This document shows positions 37,194-48,600 of a stretch of 64,000 nucleotides of DNA, in pieces; positions within the stretch are counted from its first letter, which is position 1; every line of letters begins with the position of its first letter. The translations under genes and the position numbers were made by a program. Below the pieces are notes generated by a model that saw nothing but the letters and a program-made list of their open reading frames with translations, made no database searches and was not told the origin of the DNA. This DNA comes from Antedon bifida (Eukaryota; Echinodermata; Crinoidea; Comatulida; Antedonidae), in the NCBI GenBank assembly GCA_963402885.1, contig OY727095.1, positions 18,481,001 through 18,545,000 of the forward strand, written 5' to 3'.

Positions 37194-37690
37194 AAAGAAT
37201 AACTTTGACTTCCAGTCAAAGTTTTCGATCAAAACATATCTCATAATGCAACGCGCTTATTTGGCTACTCTGTATGCATAATCATAAAACTTCCTCGCAA
37301 TCTGTGTGAAAACACCTTCTCAACCGTGACGAGTTGTAAACAATCCTAATTAACATCATGCATAATGTATAATCATGGTTAGAAATCTTTGTTTACTTTC
37401 GCTCGCGACGATTTTCCAGACGAAATGTAATCAAATTAATTTAGCTGTTAATTACGTAAACCTGTTGTTTTTGGCTCGAATTTTCGACTGAAAGTGAATA
37501 ACTTTAATATTACTTTGATATGGCCAACTTAAATTTAGAATATTCTGACCTTCATTTTTTTGTGTTTCAAGGGACAATACATCTTTAATCATAAATTCAA
37601 TTCTCCTTTAACTGAAATCACATCGTTACTAAACAAATCAAATCAAATACGTAGACTATGCTATCATTAATTTAGCAAATGTCGTAGTTA
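37194..37690. other. Spacer with a MITE end
   Basis: Replaces the unrelated stretch at 9546-10,225 in copy 1. It ends with GGGACAATACATCTTTAA (37,570-37,587), the terminus of the MITE family seen at 52.2 and 60.5 kb. No gene. Confidence 0.45.
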
Positions 37691-38640
37691 AAAAAATTCT
37701 TGAAAAAAATTAAATCAGTAACTTGTTGCATTTTCAAACGTTTTATGAATCGTTTTGGCGATCCACTTATCGGTATCTGTTTATCATTAATAATCTCTTT
37801 AATCAATTTATCTGTATCGTTATATCTGTCAATATTCCACCAAAATTTGCGAACATTGGATTCGTGTTTTGTTTTATCGGTGTTGCGTTTGGCTGAAGTC
37901 GGTTTAGAATACGAAACTAAAACTTGGAAATGTCCTGCTTAATTAAATCTACCGCGGTTTAATGTTATATTGGAATCATTAGGCGCTGTCATAATAAGAT
38001 TAGTTTGTTCCTTAATTTTTTCTTCCTTCATTTGGAATGGAGCTGCTAATCCCATGTTATTCTCTACACAGTTGATGCAAGGTTGCAAGTTAAGGGGTTC
38101 TACTTTAGTTGGATGTGTAGGGTATCTGATTGCAATTGGGTGGGTGTCCTATCATGTTCGTCGACAAATTCAACATTGGTTTCGTCATTTACTACATTAA
38201 TGGTATTCTGAATTTTCTCGTTATTATCAGTGGGTTCATTCAACAATTGCTTAAGTTTTTGGAGATGTGTAAAATGTTTGCATTCTTTGGGTGTTCTCAT
38301 AAAACAAGGTTTCAGTCTGTTATAATTGAATTCGTCGCGAAGTATTTCTCCTTTAATCGTTGCTAGGATGTAGTGTGTTCTGTCTAGTACTTCATGAATT
38401 ACTAATGGTCCGACCCGTTCTGCGGCGATTTTCTTTGAATTTGCCGTTAGTGAGGATGATGTTGGCTTGTATAAATATACGAGTTATCCTACTGAGTAAA
38501 TTGGACTTTTTTCTAAGCGTTGGGAAATTTTCGAGTTTTGGACGTTTTGTTGTGTTCGCTGTAATTGTAGCATTGTCTGTAAAATGTTTTGAAATTTCTT
38601 CTTGAGGTGTTCAAAGTATTCTTCATAGGAATGAGACAAT
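37690..38640 (-). pseudogene. Gypsy-like integrase C-terminal region and tail
   Basis: On the minus strand from about 38,640: a region typical of the integrase C-terminus, including GPLVIHEVLDRTHYI and the NRLKP block (about 38,330), then a 66-codon tail ORF (38,300-38,100) and a further conserved tail to 37,690. It is broken by a stop near 38,490 and another near 37,940. No LTR ends were fixed with confidence. The tail is shared with 10,330-10,600. Confidence 0.65.
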
Positions 38641-39039
38641 CCTGAAACGGGGTTAAAAGTTCAAAATTTAAAAAAAAAGTAAATGTTCAAAAAACGTTCG
38701 AAAAAAACACCGGCGTGAAGTTGAAAGTGTCCAAACGAAACAGTTCTTGTCCGCTTGCTTCTGTTTTCCGTTTTGATTCTTCTTGTGTCTTTGATTATCT
38801 TCTTTGTCTTCATCCAACGGTTATACAAATTTTAAAAAAATCAATTGTCTCGATCTGGTTAAAATGCTTACTTTTTTTTTTTATCTTTTGTGGTTAACTA
38901 CCATCTTTATTCAACAATTACAGAATCTCATATATATATTTACATTATTTCCTGCATATTTTTTTGTTATGTTATCTATTACAAAATATATTGCATGTTT
39001 AATGAAAAAAGTTGTTTAGTTATGAAACGTTTGTTAACT

Positions 39040-39238
39040 TATTTATCATAATTGTGTATGCTTACTTGAAAACAATTCTGCTTCTCTCGATCCAGTTAAA
39101 ATGCTTACTTGGAAAAAAAATTCTGGATTCTTGGATCAAATTTTTGGTCGAAGTCAATAACTATTATGTGACATTAAAATGGCATATTCAACAACACAAA
39201 TTTAAAAAATTAATTTTCAGGGGGACAATACATCTTTA
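39040..39238. mobile_element. Truncated MITE (GGGGGACAATACATC family)
   Basis: Right part of the element found complete at 52,199-52,542: TTGGTCGAAG, ATAACTATTATGTGACATTA and the terminal GGGGGACAATACATCTTTAA all align. The left end is missing. It is followed by a poly-T run. Confidence 0.6.
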
Positions 39239-39693
39239 AGCCTTTTTTTTTTTTTTTTTTAAATTGTATTTTACCACAAACTGTTTGGGATGTTAAACAG
39301 TATTTTGTTTAGGCGCAGGAGCCCCGGATAGCGTTACGAAGTCGTTAACTCTGTCAGCCCATGGAGAAATAAGTTAGGAAGGAGTAACATCGAGAATACA
39401 TCAAAATTAGTTATATAGTAAAACACTGTGCTAAATTGCTATTAAGGACGAGATCTGAGAAGAAGTATTCAAAGTTACAACCAATCAGAACAGTGTTAAT
39501 CAATATAATCCATGGCTACAACTAATCAGAAACGTCCAAACCGCTGAGTAGCCTTTTAAACCAGACGTTGCGAGGTTTAAAAAGTAAAACATGATTTACT
39601 CGCCAGTTTGGTATAGTTCGCACGGTGGACAATTTTTTAAACGTTTGTTTTTTTTTTAGAAAAGCGGAAGCGGGAACTCTCATTTGTTTCATC

Positions 39694-42600
39694 ATGTCTG
39701 GACATTTTGAAAATACTCAAATATGGAATTGGATTTTAGAATTTGTATGTAAAAGTATGCACAGAGAATTTATTAATTCTTCAACAGTTGATGATGTATC
39801 TGGTCGACGATTTCTAAACGGTAAAGTAAAGTACTTATTACTAGGCTAGGCCTAGCTGCTGCTAGGCTGTAGCCTAGCTAGGCCTAGCCTAGGTAGGCCC
39901 TAGTAGTAGTAGCGGGTAGCTAGGCTAGGCCTCTATCTAGGGCCTAGGCCTAGTTAGGCTAGCCTAGGCATCGTCCTTCCTTTTTGTTGATGATGAGTAT
40001 CAAACTCGAAGTGAAACACTGTCAGACAGAGGCACATTCGTCCCGAGACGATTCATCCAGGCCTAGCTAGTAGGCCTCTATCAAGAATTATGACCAAAGC
40101 GGGCACGAGCGAAAGCGGCATCCAATCTATAACAATGCATTTGTATTAATGTGGGTGTGTTGCTTTGGTGCAGGACGTATAATTGTAAAACATGATTGAT
40201 TGCAATATAGAAGATAATAACGTAAATTTATGTTCTCGTACAGAAATGGATGTATAAATGAATAGTGGTGTACCCATTACTTTTTATGTCTTACATTTTT
40301 TTTCAACCGTGTGATAAAAGAAAGAAAGAAAAGAGAGCACATCAGCATTTGTTTTCAAACAACTGTTACACATTTATTAACACAAAATTCAATTCTAAGA
40401 AACAAATAAATAAATTATTATTTTTATAGGTAATTTAAAACAAACTATACATACTGGTTATAATGTTCACAATTTCACCTAAATATTCTAATTAATTTAT
40501 TCAACTAAAAAATAAACTCAAGTACAGTATGCATTAATTTAAAAATATTGTTAAAAATCACATGAAATACAAGATAGATACATTTAATTAAATTATTTCA
40601 ATAATAAAACAACTGATTAATTTGCACGAGCATTACGACATCACACGATGCTGCAAGTAAGAGGGACTTAGCTGATCGTACACCGCATGAATATTCATCC
40701 CAGAAAGTGTTGAGGCGTTCGTTGGCGATTTAACTGTGTGTCTAGACTTAGTTCGGATGATGTCTTCACGGAAAACAAGTTCGGCCTGGATGGAAACTGT
40801 TTGGCTTTCTTCGAAAAGTAGCTTGCAAAGATAATAATTATAAAAAAGTTAATTCCACGATTGTACAACATATAATACATACACACTTTTGTTTATTAAA
40901 CATCTTACTAATATTTTTCTCTCCTTATATAGAATGTGCAAGAAAGAACGCGTGTGCATGTTTGCTTTCCAAGTTCATTGTTGCATTTCGAATAAAAATT
41001 AGATTCTACATTAAACAGTGTAGTACATGAATGATTTCCCTTGTAATATAATGTGCGAGTGCTAGAAAGCAGGTCGAATGCACGAAAGCGCAATCACAGA
41101 AATACCGATTTCTGAAGAAAATGTAATCAATGCAAGGTGGTAAAAAAGCGGCAACGACCCCGCATTAAACAGTTAAAACATAATACCGTAATTCCTTTAA
41201 ACTTTTCCAGGAAAATCATCAAATCACTTGTTTCAAATCAATTTAATTACAAATTCAAGTTGATATAACAATATAACAGTTTTTAATTCATAATTAATTG
41301 ATGAAATACAGCAAAATCATCACTTAACCTTATGCTTTTTAATTACAAATTCTTTATTTTATTTATCTATTCAAGATTACTGTACTTTCTATGTAATCAG
41401 CTGCTGGGCCGCCGATGAATTCATAATTTTGTAGTCTGCTCTATTAATGGTGTCCCATTCATTAATTTAGTGTACTCATTTGTTGAAATACTGCTGCGTT
41501 TGTTCTAGCTTTTGTTTAGTGGCATTATGTTTCAGCCTAAATGCTGCAGATATAAAACAGAACTGGTTTAAGTTCTAAGTTATATATATTTATATAGTAT
41601 ATATCTTTATTTCCTACTTTTTTTCGCAGGTCGGATATTGAATCTTTTTTTAAAGGATTTCTAGATACAGAGAGAATGAAGAAACTAGTACAATAACTAT
41701 TTTATCCGTAATATATGATATACTGTATTCATTACAATACAGAGATATAATGTGTGCATTCAAGGCATAATTTTAAAAATTAACACCTTTTTGTTTCTGA
41801 ACCAGTTAAGATCTTTAAATATACCTGAGAACGGTACCAAAATAATAACAGGCTACATCGGTGACTGCCGCAAACATTTGTATGACGTACTTGGCGTTTC
41901 ATAGATTCTATTGGCGGCCGCTTTGGTCATATACTATATCTAGGCCTATCATAGATTTATTTAAAAATCATGTTATTTAATAATCAATTGTTGTATTTTA
42001 TTTAGTATGACTAGGGCCTAGGCCTATACTATATCTACTAGTAACTATAGGCCTATGTCTAATTTAATATTTGAAATTGCACAAGTTTGTGCAAAATTTA
42101 AAATTTGAACAAAGATTTCTTCGCACAATTTGTGGAATGAAAAAAACACCACAGTCTATAAGCATAGGAAAACAACTGTTTTTCTGCGGTGTAGTCCTGG
42201 CACCTATTCTTAAATAGTTATACACTTCTGTTTTTTTTTATGGATTTTAAGTGGTGAAATAAAAATTTTATAAAATACATTTTATTCTGTTAACAATTGT
42301 TTTTATTCTGTTACATACAACTTGATAGGCTTTTGCAAGTACATAGAAGCGGAAACAGAACAACCAAATTTAAAGATGTGTTTACTGAAGTATATTCATC
42401 TACTAACTCAGCTGAGTGACGGTGCTTCCACACAGAGTCATTCCGACAGTGGATTAACCACTTTAGAAGATGCCATGCATACCATTGAGGAAATGATGCA
42501 GTTTGATGTAGATGGCATTATCTCAGATGAGACTATTGCTCATTTAAAACAACTAATTAGAAAAGAGGTCAGTATGCATCATACTCTTTTGATCAAACTT

Positions 42601-45600
42601 CCAGTAACACCCGCTACAGAAAACACTATTTCTTCCACACACTAAAGAATAAACAAAATGCATTGAACAAGACTTTAAACTAGAGACATGTATCACATGG
42701 AGCATTACATTGTCTTAAGCTTTTTCTACACTATCGAACTCATTAACAAAAATAGTGTGATTAGATGTGCCCAAATACGGTGGTGATATGACAACATGGG
42801 CACATCACATAATTTTTTGTTACATAAAGTATGATAGTACTGTATACAAATAATGAATGTTTATGAGTGTAATTGTACAAACAATGGCATGGGGTGAATG
42901 ATGAAGAGTTACTGTATATTTCAAGAGGCGAAGCCGAGTTGATATATAAACTTCCATCGTTCACCAAATGCCATTATTTGTACCATTATACGAATATAAA
43001 ACATTCATTTTTGTTTTAAATATAACATCTGAATAGATTCCTGTGATTTGAAGGCCTACATTTGATTCACATTGATTAAAACAGTAACATTTGGTTTTTA
43101 ATAATTACAATTATATGGATTTTATAAACACACATGTAATGTTCATTTATGTCAACAATCGACCAAACAATCCAAAAATGTACTTCCATCGCAAAACCAG
43201 TCTTAACATTCAATTTTCACAGCGAAAGTACAAAATAGGTGGCGCTGTTTTAGTTAAAAAGCAATAGTACTGTACACGAAAAAAAAAAAAAAATTATATA
43301 CTTTTAAACAGTTGTTTAATAGTGAGTACTATTGCATGCTATGTGACCCACAATCGTCCAATCAAATGACTAGAGTTACCTTCAAGTTACCTTCTCAATA
43401 CAAAATCTCTTGATTCATGAATAATTCATGAGGCAACAGATCTGAGGCAAATACTACTTCTGTGGACTTTCTGAAAATTATCAATATAATACTTATACTT
43501 TATTAGTTATCATAATACATGTTGATGTTAATTAAGATATATTTTTTATTAACAGGCCGTCCTGGTTTGGTGTCGCAATAATGATTTCATAAAAGCTGAA
43601 GAAGTTTTTACAAATTGTTGGGAAAAAGATGTTGAAGTCGACGAGGTAAAGTGGAACATTACACAATATATTTATGTGCATACACAGGAACATGTTGTTG
43701 TTAAATCAATGCAACTTATAAAAGATCCCTTTTCCAATATAGACAAGCTTTTGTTTTTGAGATCTTGACAATTGACCAACATGGATGGAATTCAGATTTA
43801 TTTGGTCCTTACGGAAATTCATGACAGGCACAATCGCTCACATAACATTACAATAACATACAAAAGTAAGGAGTTGTAATAAAGATATTATTAAAGATAT
43901 ACTATACAAAATAACAAGGTGATTCAACAGTATTTGTCATTGAAAGCATGGATGGGAAAAGGGACAAACAAATTTAGATATCTGTTAGTTCTACATGTTT
44001 CATGGTCTGATAATTTACCCTGACCCAAAACAAAAGTTCACTATTATAGGATCAGCAGGGAGTAAATGATTGATTTACCAGGGTTTGTTTTGATTAAATT
44101 TGTTTGTTCTTCAGGAAACTAAAAGTATTCTGAGAGATGTCATAAAATCTCATAGACGCACACACATAGAAATCAGGAATAAATCCTATAAAGATTTCTT
44201 ACATGAGACACACCAGTATCTTGAAGTTATTTACTCAACTTTTGATGAACCATTTCTTATTAAAGTAAGTACTGTTCTGCAGAGGAGACCCGGGTTCAAT
44301 TTCCGACAACTCCCAGTCCACTCAGCTGTAAATGAGTACCTGGTTGAAAATTACAGGGGCGGCGTGAAAAGGAACTGACCACCCTACCACATAATGCTGA
44401 GGCTTAGTACAATGAGCTCCTAACAGCTCATTCTTTCCCCTACGTTCAGAACACTTGACTCACCTTTACTGTACTGCAATTAATTGTTTTTCTTTTTCTG
44501 CCTCTTAGATGATATATACAGTACAGAAAGAAAATACTGCAACTTTACCTACAAAGTAGCTTCATAGATAGAACGTAGGCTACGTTGTTGACTTCGTAGG
44601 TTCCGTAACCTCAATAAACGACTTTAAATGAGCTACGTTCTGAACTTCGTAGGGAGTTCATAACCTATATAAACAACCCTGCGATGTTCTTAGTGATGTA
44701 AGAAGGTGTGAAATTAATGTGTTAAATTTAACTGGCGGAGGACCAAGTTGTAAATTACTAAAAAATAAATAATATTTTTTAATCGTAATCGTTTCCTTCG
44801 TTCATGTTTACCTACTCAATGGCGAATATAAATTTCCCACGATGTAAACGTAGAGACACGATCCAACACAGGTGAACCTCAACGAACAGGCCAACTAATA
44901 AACATAATATAGCAAACGTCCAGTCCATCCAGAAACGATGCCAAGAAAAAAAAGATCCTAAACAATTCATTCTAAATATAGTGTCAGAACGTTCAATCGG
45001 TCGCTCAAAAAGACTGCCGACAGAAGACCGTAATTAATACAGACGTAGTAATTTAACATAAAACAGTAATTAAGACCATGTACCTGGATTTTGTGTCACA
45101 TGACATGAAACATAATACTCTCTCTCTCTAAAACTGCTCAAATGTTTTTTCCCCTCCAAATTCTGGTCGGGCCTTTTTCTTTACACATGTCATAATCATT
45201 TTAAAAGGCCTATGTTAAATCTTAATATGGAATATATATTTATTTTGCATATATTTTGTTGGTGTCCTAGCCTAGGCCTAGGTGTCGTTTTTATAATTCG
45301 CTAACCCAAGGTAGGATTAAATAATGTATAGTGTAGGCCCCCGAAACAGGCTAGCCTCGATTCCCTCTACGTGAGCTGAGGTCAACGTGCCCGATGCCGT
45401 CCAAATTAGGATAACTGTTGCGTAGTGCGGCTACAAAAATTGACGTCTACTATCTTTAAATAGGATTTTAATTAGCAAACAATACATTGTTTGTTTGCAT
45501 TGTCCTTGCTTCTAAAGGCGATGACAATGGTGTTTACTACCCCTACGAACCACCCTACACGATCGATGCGTAGATAATTATCGTAGGCTATGAACAATAC

Positions 45601-48600
45601 ATCGTAGGCTACGAACAATACATCGTAGGCTACAAACAATACATTCCTACGACAAATTACCCCAATGAACGACGTCAAAATGTGAACCAGTGATAAAACT
45701 TCACTGGCTCTCCCTCATCTTTTTATTATGAATACCTGATCAATATTTTTTATTTATTTTATATATTTTTTTAATTTCCAGGCGGATAGGAAGTTTAATC
45801 AAATAATAACATCCAGTAAAACAGCTCAAGAAGATAACTCAGTATGTCGAAAAAGAAAACCTAAAAAGAAATGCTATACTGATGCTCAACTGTAAGATAT
45901 ATTTTTTGTGTACACATGCAGTACTGTACAAGTTATTGTAGGTTTAAATACAGTACAAAATCTACAGTGATTTACATAGTAAGCAAGTTGCTATGGCAAC
46001 CACAATAATATTTTGATATAAAGTTTGCAGTACACCATGTATATTTAGTTCTGAAAAAAACTATTGAGTTTCTCGATCAATATACTTCGATCGTCCTCAG
46101 GAGTGAGAACCTGTGAGGATGATCAAAGTGTATTGATCGAAACGTTGAGAAACTCAACAGTTCTTTTCAAAACTAAATATATGTTGTGTACTGCAAACTT
46201 TATATCAACAAATTTATTTCGCCGTGCAAACCTCCAAACAACACAATCAAAAGTTTAGAAAAGTAAAGGCTTATCTTGCCATCCCAAGAGGCCCAAGAAC
46301 TAAGCAATGTTATTTTATACAGTGTAGCTAAAGAGTATGTGTGTTTGTAATAATGAAGGAATAATACAAATCTAGTTTTAGAATATAAGGTCTAAAAATG
46401 GTCTTTTGTGTATGAATGATTCAAACAAAAGGGAAAAAAAATAATAGTATAACATGGTAGCATGTCTCTTCTATCATACATTTTTAGATGAGTTTATATG
46501 TAACATTAACATTTAAATAAATAAATTTGTTTTTAAACTATTTAGCATGTTCATTGCATAGTGATTTGTTTATTTTTGCATTTCAGTATCTGTAAACGCA
46601 TGACCGAACACATGTCAAAAAGAGCCGGAGTAGATCAGGACATTATGTGGAGTGACATAAAGCGCAATGAAAAACTTCACATTGCTAATGTTATTAGAAA
46701 AGTGAGGATTTCAGTATGCATGTACTTTTGTCTATCAAACATTTTTATTAGTAAAAGGTAAAGGTATTTATATTTGTCCTCAAGCTTAACTGGAAACTGA
46801 GGAAATTCGGATTAGGCCACCCACGGCAGCCAGCAGTGCAGCGCCAACCAGATCAGCACACCGGGAGACGATCCCCATCTCTTTTCAAATAGTGTACCAA
46901 GTTCTTTAACGTGCACTGTTAAGTACACGGGACCAATGGCTTTAAATCCCATCCGAAGGATGAGGCAGTGAGAGTAAAGCATCTTGCCTAAGGATGCAAT
47001 TAGTATGGTACAGATAACCTCGAACCCATGCCTATCACATGCTAGTCCGATATTACCATTACAACATCACTCTCCAGTATATACAGCACCCGCCGCGATT
47101 TCTAGACGGTCTCCCATCCAGAACGCAACCAGGCTCAACGTTGCTTAACTTCGGTGATCTGAGGTTGTAGCCATTTTCTCAACCACTTTTTCCTATGACA
47201 GGCAATTTTGTTTTTACTTATAATGGATATTTATTTATTTAATATCAGGATTACCTAATGCAATTGTCAATTGTCTAAAGGTAAGTCATTTTTTACACAC
47301 AGGTGCGTCATGGTTTTTGTAATGTATGACACACCTTCCCGGGGGTCGTATAGTGGGTCATACAGTTGACAAGTGCATAATGATTGATCAAGTGGTAGAG
47401 CAAAACATTAATTAAACTACGCCAGTAAATGCATTTCAAATAATGGTTATTTTCCATGTTGTAGGTACAATCTAAAAAGGATCAGAAAGATGTGATGTCT
47501 GGTATGTATCCATCTAAATTTCTACATATTTTATTCTTTTTACAGTAAAAGCATGTAAAATGTAAATTCCTCTTGTGGGATGAATAAATGTTTTGAATCT
47601 TTGAAATCAAGTGTATACTGAAATAATCCATCCACTAAATTGCGGCAAGATGAACTTATGCCTCATGGTGTGCTTTACTGTACAGTTTACCACCTCTGTT
47701 AAAATGGTTTGCAAAAAATGAACAAGCTTGTCTACATGTTGGTTGCTTTTAGATATTAAAGCAGCAAAATTTCACACTTTTCAGAGTGCCAGTAAAACCA
47801 TAATAACTATTTCATATAGATTGTGACATTTTTGATGGGCCTTCAACATCAGGGAACAAAAGTCAGAAGCGTAGTGAAGATGAGTCAGACAAAAATGAAA
47901 CTGATTCAAGGTTTGTGTGTACACCCTTGTGCTTGCCCACAATGTGGACACCCTTGTGCTTGCCCACAATGTGAACATCTTTGCACTTGCCCACAATGTG
48001 GACACCCTTGTGCTTGCCCACAATGTTGACACCCTTGCACTTGCCCACAATGTGAACACCCTTGCACTTGCCCACAATTTGGACACCCTTGTGCTTGCCC
48101 ACAATGTGGAAACCCTTGCACTTGCCTACAATGTGAGCATCTTTGCACTTGCCCACAATGTGGACACCCTTGCACTTGCCCACAATGTGGAAACCCTTGC
48201 ACTTTTCACAATGTGGACACCCTTGCACTTGCCTACAATGTGAGCATCTTTGCACTTGCCCACAATGTGAACATCTTTGCACTTGCCCACAATGTGGAAA
48301 CCCTTGCACTTTTCACAATGTGTACACCCTTGTACTTGCCCACAATGTGGACACCCTTGCACTTGCCCACAATGTGGAAACCCTTGCACTTTTCACAATG
48401 TGGACACCCTTGCACTTGCCCACAATGTGGACACCCTTGTACTTGCCCACAATTTGGACACCCTTGTGCTTGCCCACAATGTGGACACCCTTATACTTGC
48501 CCACAATGTGAACACTATTGTACTTTCCCACAAAAGATTCTCTGGTTGAGTTTTGGGAATGCATAGAAGGATTTGTCAAATAAATTTTTTTTTTTCAAAT

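Noticed and set aside
40695..41093. Minus-strand ORFs in TERF intron 1 as a nested gene
   Set aside because: Short, no domain, no convincing start or splice pattern.
42322..42328. Alternative translation start just before TERF exon 2
   Set aside because: The bases are the intron end and acceptor; exon 1 supplies the first TRFH helix, which matches the family.
47082..47174. 5S rRNA gene
   Set aside because: The 5' part is missing or diverged and the 3' end continues into a SINE body, so it is a retroposon head and not a gene.
47781..48579. Many overlapping ORFs of 60-148 codons on both strands, some Cys/His-rich
   Set aside because: They all arise from the 27 bp minisatellite, whose period is a multiple of three. 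They sit inside an intron bounded by good splice sites joining exons 8 and 9.
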